Positions 1-5,686 are shown, counted from the stretch's first letter. The stretch is 5,762 nt of DNA from an uncultured Eubacteriales bacterium (GCA_944353735.1 CALVPU010000092.1:1-5762), one strand, 5' to 3'. The notes: a model not told the origin generated them from the sequence alone. Numbers and translations are program-made.

Positions 1-724
1 GGCGGCAGACGACGCGCTGGACGCGCTGGACGCGCGTCCGCTCGCTTCGGGCACCATGGATGTGGTGCTCGCGCCCTTCCCCGCCGCAAGCCTGCTGTGC
101 ACGTTCTGCAGCGTGTTCTCCGCCGACGCGGCACAAAAGGGCATGTCGCTGCTGGCGCACAGGGAAGGGAGCGAGATCGCCGCGCCCTGCGTGACGCTGG
201 TCGACGACCCGCACATGGACGGCAGCCCGTCCTCGTCGTCGTTCGACGGCGAAGGCGTGCCCACGCGCGTCAAGCGCGTAATCGACGGCGGCAAGCTCGT
301 CACGCTGCTGCACAACCTCAAGACCGCCCGCAAACAGGGCGTCGAGACCACGGCCAACGCCGCCCGCAGCTACAGCTCGACGATGAGCGTGGCGCCGACG
401 AACTTCTACATCGCGCCCTCGGCGCAATCGCAGGACGAGCTGCTCGCGCGCATGGGCGAGGGCGTGCTGATCACGGAGATCGCTGGCCTGCACGCCGGCG
501 CCAACGCCATCAGCGGCGACTTTTCGCTCAGTGCCAAGGGCTTCCGCGTCCACCTCGGCAAGCGTGCCGAGGCGGTCAATCAGATCACCGTCGCCGGCAA
601 CTTCTTCACCCTGCTGCGCGACATCGCCGCCGTCGGCAGCGACCTCAAGTTCGGCGTGCCGGCGGGAAGCCGCTTCGGCAGCCCGTCGCTGTGGATCCGC
701 GCGCTCGCCATCGCCGGAACGTGA
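1..724 (+). CDS. pmbA: TldE/PmbA-family metalloprotease subunit, 3' part (5' end off-window)
   Basis: The reading frame is open from base 2 to the TGA at 722-724, so about 240 C-terminal residues are visible of a protein that is usually about 440-450 long. The visible part shows the PmbA/TldE pattern in order: a SADAAQKG-like segment followed by a VDDP motif (about nt 203-214), an APTNFYIAP segment (about nt 391-417), the family hallmark HAGANAISGDFSL (about nt 491-529), then ITVAGNFF, and a C-terminal GSPSLWIRALAIAG-type ending. In the known family, TldD carries the zinc HExxxH site and TldE is the partner without it; together they trim peptides such as microcin precursors and unfolded substrates in the cytoplasm. 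No HExxxH is seen here, consistent with TldE, but the N-terminal half is missing. An in-frame ATG at 56 is internal, not the start. A tldD gene probably lies upstream, off-window. Confidence 0.9.
   Translation, partial: AADDALDALDARPLASGTMDVVLAPFPAASLLCTFCSVFSADAAQKGMSLLAHREGSEIAAPCVTLVDDPHMDGSPSSSSFDGEGVPTRVKRVIDGGKLVTLLHNLKTARKQGVETTANAARSYSSTMSVAPTNFYIAPSAQSQDELLARMGEGVLITEIAGLHAGANAISGDFSLSAKGFRVHLGKRAEAVNQITVAGNFFTLLRDIAAVGSDLKFGVPAGSRFGSPSLWIRALAIAGT
11..35 (+). repeat. Short tandem 9-bp repeat inside tldE
   Basis: The unit GACGCGCTG occurs twice in tandem (11-19, 20-28) and is followed by a partial third copy, GACGCGC (29-35). It is in frame and encodes Asp-Ala-Leu repeats just before the conserved part of TldE. 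It looks like a small coding repeat in a variable linker rather than a regulatory element. Confidence 0.6.
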
Positions 725-764
725 GCGCCGCGCCCAAACCGGCCTCGTGGTCCCCCACGACAGC

Positions 765-804
765 AAAGCGCCCCGCCCCTCCATCCGGAGGAACGGGGCG
801 CTTT
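765..804. terminator. GC-rich hairpin in convergent gap, probable bidirectional terminator
   Basis: An 11-bp perfect inverted repeat pairs 765-775 (AAAGCGCCCCG) with 794-804 (CGGGGCGCTTT). A further inner pairing, CCTCC (778-782) with GGAGG (787-791), extends the structure. It sits between the tldE stop (724) and the gltX stop (861-863) of two converging genes, with A residues on one flank and T residues on the other, as expected of a terminator that works both ways. The T tract is only three bases long in either direction, so efficiency is uncertain. The remaining intergenic sequence (805-860) holds only a small CCGCC/GGCGG hairpin (843-857) right after the gltX stop, with no T run. Confidence 0.65.
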
Positions 805-860
805 CATCTGCAAACAGGCCAACCCTTTGTGAAGAGCGTGGACCGCCTGCGCGGCGGACG

Positions 861-2309
861 TCACTTCGCCAGCGCTTCCTGCGCCAGCGCCACACGGCGA
901 AGGGTTTCATCCTTGCCCAGCAGGTAGGCGATCTCAAACGCGCCACCCGGCGTGGACATCTTGCCCGAAATGGCGATTCGCAGCGGCCAGAGCACCTGAG
1001 CGTTCTTCATGCCGCTGTCGGGGATGACCGCCATCACGCGGTCGTGCAGCTCCGCCTCGGTCCAATCGTCCACGGATTCCAGCACGGGGCGCACCAGTTC
1101 GAGCGCCCGGACGGACGACTCCAGCGTGCTCTTCTGCTTCTTGTTGACGTACAGCTCCGTGTCGAAGGCGGGCAGCTCGGCGAGGAACGCCACCATCTCC
1201 GGCAGCTGGCTGAACACCTCGGTGCGGCTCTGCAGCAGTTCGCCCAGCCGCTTGTAGTCGAACTTCGCCGGGTCGAGCGCACGGTTCAGCCACGGCGTGG
1301 CGCGCTCGAGGTACTCCTCCGGCGTGAGCTTGCGGATGTACTCGGCGTTGAACCAGTTGAGCTTGACCGTGTCGAAGATCGACGGCGACTTGCTCAGTCC
1401 TTCGAGATCGAACACCTGCTCCAGCTCCTTGAGCGTGTAGAACTCGCGCTCGCCGCGCGGGCTCCAGCCCAGCAGCGCCAGATAGTTGATGATCGCCTCG
1501 GTGAGATAGCCCTCGTTGAGCAGGTCCTCGAACGACGGGTCGCCCTTGCGCTTGGAGAGCTTGCGCTGGGCGTTCGCCATCACCGGCGTCAGGTGCACGT
1601 ACTTCGGCGGTTCCCAGCCGAACGCCTCGTACAGCAGATTGTACTTCGGCGCGCTGGAGAGATACTCGTTGCCGCGCATGACGTGGGTAATGCCCATCAG
1701 GTGGTCGTCGATGACGTTGGCGAAGTTGTAGGTCGGCAGGCCGTCCGCCTTGATCAGCACGCTGTCGTCGAGCGTGTCGCAGTCGACCTCGACGTGACCA
1801 TAGATCACGTCGTCGAAGCCCGCCTTGCCCTCGGTGGGCACGTTCTGCCGAATGACGTACGGCTCGCCGGCGTCGAGGCGGCGCTGCACTTCCTCCTTCG
1901 GCATGTGCAGGCAGTGCTTGTCGTACTTGAAGGTTTCGCCCCTGCGCTCGGCCTCGGCGCGCGCCTCGTCCAGCCGCTCCTTGGTGCAGAAGCAGTAGTA
2001 GGCGTGACCGGATTCGACCAGCTTCTTCGCCCACGGCAGATAGAGATCCCGGCGCTCGGACTGCACATAGGGACCGCACGGCCCGCCGACGTCCGGACCC
2101 TCGTCATGCGTCAGTCCCGCGGTGGCGAGCGACTTGTAGATCAGCTCGACCGCGCCGGGGACTTCGCGCTCCTGATCGGTATCTTCGATGCGCAGGATGA
2201 ACTTGCCGCCGTTGCGGCGCGCGAACAGGTAAGTATACAGCGCCGTGCGCAGGTTGCCCAAATGCATATAGCCCGTCGGGCTGGGGGCGAAGCGTGTGCG
2301 AACTTCCAT
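861..2309 (-). CDS. gltX: Glutamyl-tRNA synthetase (GluRS)
   Basis: This 482-residue class I aminoacyl-tRNA synthetase charges tRNA with glutamate using ATP in the cytoplasm. The length is normal for bacterial GluRS. Visible motifs are the N-terminal FAPSPTGYMHLGN with the HIGH-type signature HLGN (residues 16-19), the RIEDTD motif (40-45), a zinc site of the E. coli type CxC-x24-CxH (C106, C108, C133, H135), LPTYNFANVIDDH (191-203) and the KMSKS equivalent KLSKR (250-254), followed by the helical anticodon-binding half ending in LGKDETLRRV. The frame is open further upstream to 2366, but that start would overlap galM. A Shine-Dalgarno at 2321-2327 and the canonical MEVRTRFAPSPTG start select 2309. 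It lies 43 nt after galM with no promoter visible between, so it is probably co-transcribed. Whether it is discriminating or also charges tRNA-Gln cannot be told from sequence reading alone. Confidence 0.97.
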   Translation of the reverse strand: MEVRTRFAPSPTGYMHLGNLRTALYTYLFARRNGGKFILRIEDTDQEREVPGAVELIYKSLATAGLTHDEGPDVGGPCGPYVQSERRDLYLPWAKKLVESGHAYYCFCTKERLDEARAEAERRGETFKYDKHCLHMPKEEVQRRLDAGEPYVIRQNVPTEGKAGFDDVIYGHVEVDCDTLDDSVLIKADGLPTYNFANVIDDHLMGITHVMRGNEYLSSAPKYNLLYEAFGWEPPKYVHLTPVMANAQRKLSKRKGDPSFEDLLNEGYLTEAIINYLALLGWSPRGEREFYTLKELEQVFDLEGLSKSPSIFDTVKLNWFNAEYIRKLTPEEYLERATPWLNRALDPAKFDYKRLGELLQSRTEVFSQLPEMVAFLAELPAFDTELYVNKKQKSTLESSVRALELVRPVLESVDDWTEAELHDRVMAVIPDSGMKNAQVLWPLRIAISGKMSTPGGAFEIAYLLGKDETLRRVALAQEALAK

Positions 2310-2320
2310 GTGCGAAATAA

Positions 2321-2327
2321 CTCCTTT
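2321..2327 (-). promoter_or_regulatory. Ribosome binding site of gltX (decides start)
   Basis: AAAGGAG on the minus strand lies 11 nt upstream of the ATG at 2309. It falls within the longer open frame that reaches 2366, which argues for the internal, family-typical start. Confidence 0.8.
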
Positions 2328-2352
2328 AGCGAAAATTGGGAAAACGGGCGGC

Positions 2353-3423
2353 TCAGGCCTCGACATCGAACGAGAACACGGTGGTGAAGTCGTACTTCTC
2401 GCCCGCGCGCAGCACGCTGTCGGGGAAGTTCGGATGGTGGATCGAGTCGGGCGCGTACTGCGTCTCGAGGCAGAAGCCCTCGCGCGGCTCGTACTTGCGT
2501 CCGCAGGTGCCGGGATTGATGCCCTTGAGCATGTTGGCGGTGTAGAACTGCACGGCGGGCATATCGGTGAACACGTCCATCGTGCGGCCCGACTCCGGCG
2601 CGCGCACGCTCACGGCAAAGCGCAGCCCCGCCTCGGGATCGTTGATGTTGAAGTTGTGGTCGTAGCCCTTGCCGAAAGTGAGCTGCTCGTCGCCCGCCAC
2701 CTTGGCGAAACCGTCGCCGATGCGGGTCGGCTCGCGCAGGTCAAAGGGCGTGCCCGTCACGTCGCGCTGCTCGCCGGTGGGGATGGAGAACTCGTCCACG
2801 ACGGTGAACGTGTCGCAGTTGAACTCGAACACGTGGTCGTCGATGGGACCGGAGCCCTCGCCCTCGAGGTTGAAGTAGGTGTGGTTGGTCAGGCTGCAGA
2901 GCGTGTCCTTGTTCGAGACCGCCTCGTAGCGGATCATCAGCTGGTTGTCGTCGGTGAAGGTATAGGTGACCATGACCTGCAGCGTGCCGGGATAGCCTTC
3001 CTCGCCGTCGGGACTCGTGTACTTGAGGATCAGGTGGTCCTCACAGATGCCCTCCACCGGCGTGACATCCCAGAACTTGCGGTCGAAGCCGACGGCGCCG
3101 CCGTGCAGGTGCGTGCGGTCCGCCTCGTTCTTCGCCAGCGCGTACTTTTCGCCGTTCAGCTCAAATTCGCCGCCGGCAATGCGGTTGCCGACGCGACCGA
3201 TCAGCGCGCCGAGATAGCCGTTGAGCGGCGTGTAGCCCTCGACGGAAGGATAGCCGAGCACCACGTTGCCCAGCTTGCCAGCGCGGTCGGGCACGTTGAT
3301 CGCGTGGATGATGCCGCCGAAGTTGCTGATTTCAACCGACGCGCCGGATGCGTTGGTCATCACGTACAGGTCCGCAGGCGCGCCGTTCGGCGCCGTGCCA
3401 AATGCCTTTTTGGTAATGCTCAT
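2353..3423 (-). CDS. galM: Aldose 1-epimerase (galactose mutarotase)
   Basis: This 356-residue enzyme of the GalM family interconverts alpha and beta anomers of hexoses such as galactose and glucose, feeding the Leloir pathway in the cytoplasm. The key residues of the known family are present in the expected order: Arg81 in GRVGNRI, His107 in HLHGG, His181 in SLTNHTYFNL (catalytic acid), Asp255 in GYDHNF, and Glu320 in CLETQYAPD (catalytic base). Family-typical blocks NFGGII, GFDRKFWDV and SIHHPNFP are also seen. The frame extends upstream to 3627, but that extension is low-complexity read-through of the intergenic region and crosses the promoter. The start at 3423 (MSITKKAFG) has an SD sequence at 3434-3440. 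It is first in a probable galM-gltX unit. No other galactose gene (galK, galT, galE) is in the window, so the physiological sugar is unknown. Confidence 0.96.
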   Translation of the reverse strand: MSITKKAFGTAPNGAPADLYVMTNASGASVEISNFGGIIHAINVPDRAGKLGNVVLGYPSVEGYTPLNGYLGALIGRVGNRIAGGEFELNGEKYALAKNEADRTHLHGGAVGFDRKFWDVTPVEGICEDHLILKYTSPDGEEGYPGTLQVMVTYTFTDDNQLMIRYEAVSNKDTLCSLTNHTYFNLEGEGSGPIDDHVFEFNCDTFTVVDEFSIPTGEQRDVTGTPFDLREPTRIGDGFAKVAGDEQLTFGKGYDHNFNINDPEAGLRFAVSVRAPESGRTMDVFTDMPAVQFYTANMLKGINPGTCGRKYEPREGFCLETQYAPDSIHHPNFPDSVLRAGEKYDFTTVFSFDVEA

Positions 3424-3433
3424 CTCCGGGATT

Positions 3434-3440
3434 CCCCTTT
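3434..3440 (-). promoter_or_regulatory. Ribosome binding site of galM (decides start)
   Basis: AAAGGGG on the minus strand is 10 nt upstream of the ATG at 3423. It supports this start over the longer frame open to 3627. Confidence 0.7.
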
Positions 3441-3457
3441 CTTCATTCGCCAGAATC

Positions 3458-3481
3458 GACCCCGGCGGCGCAGCGCCGGTC
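3458..3481 (-). promoter_or_regulatory. GC-rich hairpin at the predicted 5' end of the galM mRNA
   Basis: CCGGCG (3462-3467) pairs with CGCCGG (3474-3479) around a 6-nt loop, and GA/TC at the outer ends (3458-3459, 3480-3481) can extend it past a 2-nt bulge. The predicted transcription start (about 3481) falls at the edge of the hairpin, so it would cap the 5' end of the message. It is too short to be a recognisable riboswitch. An mRNA-stabilising stem or an operator dyad are both possible. Confidence 0.4.
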
Positions 3482-3487
3482 AGTTCT

Positions 3488-3516
3488 ATTGTACACCACA
3501 ATGCCGTCCGGTTCAA
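3488..3516 (-). promoter_or_regulatory. SigA-type promoter of galM-gltX
   Basis: On the minus strand, the -35 box TTGAAC (3511-3516, 4 of 6 consensus) and -10 box TACAAT (3488-3493, 5 of 6) are separated by exactly 17 bp. The predicted start is near 3481, giving a leader of about 58 nt to the galM ATG. The rest of the 200-nt gap between the GNAT stop and galM (3424-3623) shows no gene and no T-tailed terminator. Confidence 0.75.
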
Positions 3517-3623
3517 GCCCCGCGACGCGGCGATTTCGCGCGCGCCGGTTCCCGTCTTCCGAAACCTCCGCTTCCCCGCAGGCAGGATTTCCCTTCCCGA
3601 AAGAAGCGGCAGACCCAAGCGCC

Positions 3624-4223
3624 TCACGCCTTTCGTTCAGGCGCTCCGGCGGAAACGCCGTCTCCGCGCGCGTCCCCGGACAGGATCGCATAGAGGTCGA
3701 CGTCCACATATCTGCCCTTGTTGCGGAGCTTTTGGCGGAGCGTGCCCTCATAGCGCATGCCGCACTTGCGCATGACGGCGCCGGAAGCGGGATTGTCCAC
3801 CTCGTGGATCGCCTCGACGCGGTTAAGGCGCAGGACGCCGAAGGAATACTCGAGCACGCAGCGCAGCGCCTCGGTCATGATGCCCTTGCCCCACATCTCC
3901 CGGGCAAGGGAATAGCCCACCTCGGCGCAGGCGTGCTCGCTGTGAATCCACATATAGCCGATCGTACCCACGATCGTGCCCGTCTGCTTCCACTCGATGC
4001 CCCAGCTCGCGGGCTCGCCGGAGCGATAGCGGCGGAGCATGCTGCGGATGTACGCCCGCGCCTCGCCGACGCTGCGCTGCGCGCTCCAGAGCACGTGGCG
4101 CGCGACCTCCGGATCGCGGCAATAGGCAAACACGTCGCGCGCGTCGCGCATGGTCAGCCTTCGCAGCCGAAGCCGCTTCGTCTCCAGCACGGGCATGTCG
4201 CCGTGCGGATCGCGACCGATCAT
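3624..4223 (-). CDS. GNAT-family N-acetyltransferase, RimJ/RimL-like
   Basis: This 199-residue protein transfers acetyl from acetyl-CoA to an amine. RimJ/RimL-type members act on protein N-termini, though many relatives acetylate small molecules. It opens with the family-typical LETKRLRLRRLTMRDA (residues 13-28), has a VGTIGYMWI strand (85-93), then the acetyl-CoA P-loop region EVGYSLAREMWGKGIMTEAL (101-120, with R108-x-x-W-G-K-G114), and ends with the motif B segment NPASGAVMRKCGM (144-156) and YEGTLRQ. The start at 4223 is chosen because AAGGGGG (4231-4237) lies 7 nt upstream; M10 is an alternative. The upstream NUDIX stop codon (4237-4239) overlaps this SD and the gap between the genes is 13 nt, which implies translational coupling. 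The frame is open to 4301 but would overlap the NUDIX gene. The substrate is not predictable. Confidence 0.92.
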   Translation of the reverse strand: MIGRDPHGDMPVLETKRLRLRRLTMRDARDVFAYCRDPEVARHVLWSAQRSVGEARAYIRSMLRRYRSGEPASWGIEWKQTGTIVGTIGYMWIHSEHACAEVGYSLAREMWGKGIMTEALRCVLEYSFGVLRLNRVEAIHEVDNPASGAVMRKCGMRYEGTLRQKLRNKGRYVDVDLYAILSGDARGDGVSAGAPERKA

Positions 4224-4230
4224 CTCCGCG

Positions 4231-4237
4231 CCCCCTT
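4231..4237 (-). promoter_or_regulatory. Ribosome binding site of the GNAT gene, overlapping the NUDIX stop
   Basis: AAGGGGG on the minus strand is 7 nt from the ATG at 4223. Its first A is the last base of the NUDIX TGA stop. Ribosomes terminating on the NUDIX gene would be placed directly at this site. Confidence 0.75.
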
Positions 4238-4794
4238 CAGCGCCCGAGCAGGGGCTTCGCCAGCGCCAGCGCGCAGACGGTCTTGGCGTCGTTGATCTCA
4301 TTGCGCGCGACCATCGCCAGCGCCTCGTCGAAGGGCAGCTTGACCACGTTGAGGAACTCGTCCTCGTCCGGCGCGCTCTCTCCGCGCGTCAGTCCCTGCG
4401 CCAGATAGATGCCGATGCATTCGTCGCAGAAGCCCACCGTGGTCAGCAGGTCGTTCAGGTGCGTCCAGCGCGCCGCCGTCAAACCCGTTTCCTCGCGCAG
4501 CTCGCGCTTTGCCGCAGCCAGCCGGTCCTCGCCCTTGAAGTCCAGCTTGCCCGCGGGAATCTCCATCAGCACGCGCTCCACCGGCGCGCGGTACTGGCGC
4601 ACGAGATAGACGTCGCCCGCATCGTCCACCGGCAGGACCGCCGCCGCGCCGATGTGCCGCGCCACCTCGCGCTTCGCCAGCTGCCCGTTGGGCAGGCGGT
4701 TGGTCACATGGTCAATGTGCAGGATCAGTCCATCGAACACATGTTCGCTCGATACGGTTTGCTCCATAATTCGGGAATCGTCAAACTGCCGCAT
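4237..4794 (-). CDS. NUDIX hydrolase, ADP-ribose pyrophosphatase (NudF) type
   Basis: This 185-residue protein resembles bacterial ADP-ribose pyrophosphatases, which cleave ADP-ribose to AMP and ribose 5-phosphate in a Mg-dependent reaction and clear reactive ADP-ribose or nucleotide sugars. Visible features are an N-terminal beta domain with VARHIGAAAVLPVDD (44-58), VYLVRQYRAPV (62-72), MEIPAG (77-82) leading into the Nudix box (G82 to L105) with the catalytic helix REL-R-EETGL (R97, E98, E101, E102), and TTVGFCDE (118-125). Two deviations are clear. The box has six residues between G82 and E89 instead of five, and the position where ADP-ribose pyrophosphatases usually carry a proline (TTPGF or SPGF) is Val120. 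The start at 4794 is supported by a near-perfect SD (4799-4807); M10 at 4767 has none. It is first in a unit with the GNAT gene. ADP-ribose specificity is inferred, not shown. Confidence 0.9.
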   Translation of the reverse strand: MRQFDDSRIMEQTVSSEHVFDGLILHIDHVTNRLPNGQLAKREVARHIGAAAVLPVDDAGDVYLVRQYRAPVERVLMEIPAGKLDFKGEDRLAAAKRELREETGLTAARWTHLNDLLTTVGFCDECIGIYLAQGLTRGESAPDEDEFLNVVKLPFDEALAMVARNEINDAKTVCALALAKPLLGR

Positions 4795-4798
4795 GTGC

Positions 4799-4807
4799 GA
4801 TCACCTC
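4799..4807 (-). promoter_or_regulatory. Strong ribosome binding site of the NUDIX gene (decides start)
   Basis: GAGGTGATC on the minus strand is complementary to the 3' end of 16S rRNA over nine bases and ends 4 nt before the ATG at 4794. The alternative in-frame ATG at 4767 has no SD. Confidence 0.85.
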
Positions 4808-4882
4808 AAGTCTTTCGGGAAAATCCCCGTATTTTTCGGAAGAATTCGCCCCGGAGGCGGAAAAATCCTGCCTGCAAAGTGC

Positions 4883-4910
4883 AAAAAGGCGCGCCCGCGG
4901 TCAGGGGCGC
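4883..4910 (-). terminator. Rho-independent terminator overlapping the 3' end of the sugar transferase gene
   Basis: On the minus strand GCGCCC (4905-4910) pairs with GGGCGC (4891-4896) around an 8-nt loop and is followed after GCC by TTTTT (4883-4887). The left arm lies in the last sense codons and the stop codon TGA (4901-4903) is in the loop. In the 106-nt gap before the NUDIX gene (4795-4900) I find no promoter with both boxes, only this terminator and a short dyad (4816-4829). Confidence 0.75.
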
Positions 4911-5503
4911 TTCTCGCCACCGGCGGCGCCCTCGCGAACGCCGTCGCGGCGAACGACGCTGAGCACCGTGCCCAGCAGGCAGCGCAGGTCGAAGGCGAAG
5001 CCCATGCGGCGCACGTATTCGCCGTCCAGCCGCGCCTTGACGTCGATGGGCAGCTCGTCGCGACCGTTGATCTGCGCCCAGCCGGTCAGCCCGGGACGTA
5101 CGTCGTTGGCGCCGACCGCCTCGCGCGCGGCGATGAGGTCGTACTGGTTCCACAGCGCCGGGCGCGGGCCGACGAATGACATCTCACCGCGCAGGATGTT
5201 GACCAGCTGCGGCAGCTCGTCGAGGCTCGAAGCGCGCAGAAAGCGCCCCAGCGGCGTGATGAAGCTCTGGGCGTCCCTGAGCAGGTGGGTCGGCGCATCC
5301 TTGGGCGCGTCGGTGCGCATCGTGCGGAACTTGTAGATCACGAAGTGCGTGCGGTGGATGCCCACGCGCTTTTGCCGGAACAGCGCAGGTCCCGGCGAGG
5401 TTGCGCGCACGGCGAGGGCAATCGCCAGCAGAAGCGGCGACAGCACCGCCAGCGCGATCAGCGACGCCAGAAAGTCCAGCGCGCGCTTGACGTGAACGTA
5501 CAT
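4901..5503 (-). CDS. Small membrane sugar-1-phosphate transferase (bacterial sugar transferase family)
   Basis: This 200-residue protein matches the minimal monotopic phosphoglycosyl transferases (PglC-like catalytic core). These move a sugar phosphate from a UDP-sugar onto undecaprenyl phosphate at the inner face of the membrane, the first step of a capsule, exopolysaccharide or glycoprotein glycan. Visible are the basic start VKR (5-7), one hydrophobic re-entrant helix (about 10-33) broken by Ser22-Pro23, SPGPALFRQKRVG (36-48), YKFRTM (57-62), the catalytic Asp95-Glu96 in SSLDELPQLVNIL, the SFVGPRP block (109-115), and RPGLTGWAQINGR (136-148). The long multi-helix N-terminal domain of WbaP/WcaJ relatives is absent. 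The start at 5503 has SD GGAGGAG (5511-5517) spaced 7 nt. It has its own promoter and terminator and appears to stand alone, with no glycosyltransferase, flippase or polymerase gene beside it. The sugar is not predictable. Confidence 0.94.
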   Translation of the reverse strand: MYVHVKRALDFLASLIALAVLSPLLLAIALAVRATSPGPALFRQKRVGIHRTHFVIYKFRTMRTDAPKDAPTHLLRDAQSFITPLGRFLRASSLDELPQLVNILRGEMSFVGPRPALWNQYDLIAAREAVGANDVRPGLTGWAQINGRDELPIDVKARLDGEYVRRMGFAFDLRCLLGTVLSVVRRDGVREGAAGGEKRP

Positions 5504-5510
5504 CTTCGAT

Positions 5511-5517
5511 CTCCTCC
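5511..5517 (-). promoter_or_regulatory. Ribosome binding site of the sugar transferase gene
   Basis: GGAGGAG on the minus strand lies 7 nt upstream of the ATG at 5503, a near-optimal strength and spacing. Confidence 0.85.
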
Positions 5518-5550
5518 GTATCGCGTCGGTCTTCTCTCTCGATCCTCCCC

Positions 5551-5579
5551 ATTATACATGAATTCGCCGCCACGCGCAA
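5551..5579 (-). promoter_or_regulatory. SigA-type promoter of the sugar transferase gene
   Basis: On the minus strand there is a perfect -10 box TATAAT (5551-5556), with a weak -35 box TTGCGC (5574-5579, 3 of 6 consensus) at 17-bp spacing. The predicted start is near 5544, giving a leader of about 40 nt. Confidence 0.7.
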
Positions 5580-5598
5580 GCCGTTCCCGCGCGCAAAA

Positions 5599-5610
5599 GC
5601 GCCGCGGCGC
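5599..5610. repeat. Perfect 12-bp palindrome in the divergent promoter region
   Basis: GCGCCGCGGCGC is identical to its reverse complement. An overlapping hairpin can also form from GCGGC (5604-5608) and GCCGC (5615-5619). The element lies about 20 bp upstream of the -35 of the leftward promoter and about 50 bp upstream of that of the rightward one. It may be a protein-binding dyad, or simply chance in GC-rich DNA. Confidence 0.35.
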
Positions 5611-5657
5611 AGAGGCCGCATATCAGAATTTCATCAAGGCTCTGTCACAACAAATGG

Positions 5658-5686
5658 TTGATTTTTGACGAGAAATAGCGTATAAT
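5658..5686 (+). promoter_or_regulatory. Strong SigA-type promoter of the right-edge gene
   Basis: The -35 box TTGATT (5658-5663, 4 of 6 consensus) and perfect -10 box TATAAT (5681-5686) are separated by 17 bp in an AT-rich stretch. The predicted start is near 5693, about 33 nt before the ATG. A second TTGACG at 5665-5670 is only 10 bp from this -10. A small dyad, CAAC-N5-GTTG (5648-5660), overlaps the -35 and could be an operator half-site pair, but it is too short to call. Confidence 0.8.

Noticed and set aside
97..927. Second + strand frame overlapping tldE
   Set aside because: The composition is almost entirely Arg, Gln, Ala and His, typical of an out-of-frame reading of a GC-rich gene. 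The TldE frame has clear family motifs.
2310..2366. N-terminal extension of gltX to 2366
   Set aside because: It would overlap the galM stop, has no SD of its own, and would place 19 extra residues before the conserved start of GluRS; the SD at 2321-2327 supports 2309.
531..2387. Very long + strand open frame (618 codons) opposite gltX
   Set aside because: It is antisense to a clear GluRS, is rich in Arg/Leu/Ala/Val as GC-rich shadow frames are, has no ribosome binding site and shows no recognisable domain.
3619..3644. Hairpin at the end of the GNAT gene as its terminator
   Set aside because: GCGCCT/AGGCGC has a 14-nt loop and no T run follows on the minus strand, so it does not qualify as a rho-independent terminator.
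2296..3693. Long + strand open frame (465 codons) opposite galM
   Set aside because: It is a shadow of galM in GC-rich DNA. Its repetitive Val/Gly/Glu/Arg composition fits no family, and it runs through the galM promoter.
4816..4829. Imperfect dyad CGGGAAAATCCCCG before the NUDIX gene as an operator
   Set aside because: Only four perfect base pairs plus a G-U pair, with no associated promoter boxes; this is too weak to call.
5558..5668. Small + strand frame ending in the divergent promoter region
   Set aside because: It has no SD before the ATG at 5558, starts on the leftward -10 region and ends inside the rightward promoter, so it cannot be expressed sensibly from the visible signals.
5665..5670. 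TTGACG as the -35 of the right-edge promoter
   Set aside because: It is only 10 bp from the TATAAT box. TTGATT at 5658-5663 gives the normal 17-bp spacing. A weaker alternative -10 (5687-5692) for TTGACG is possible but not needed.
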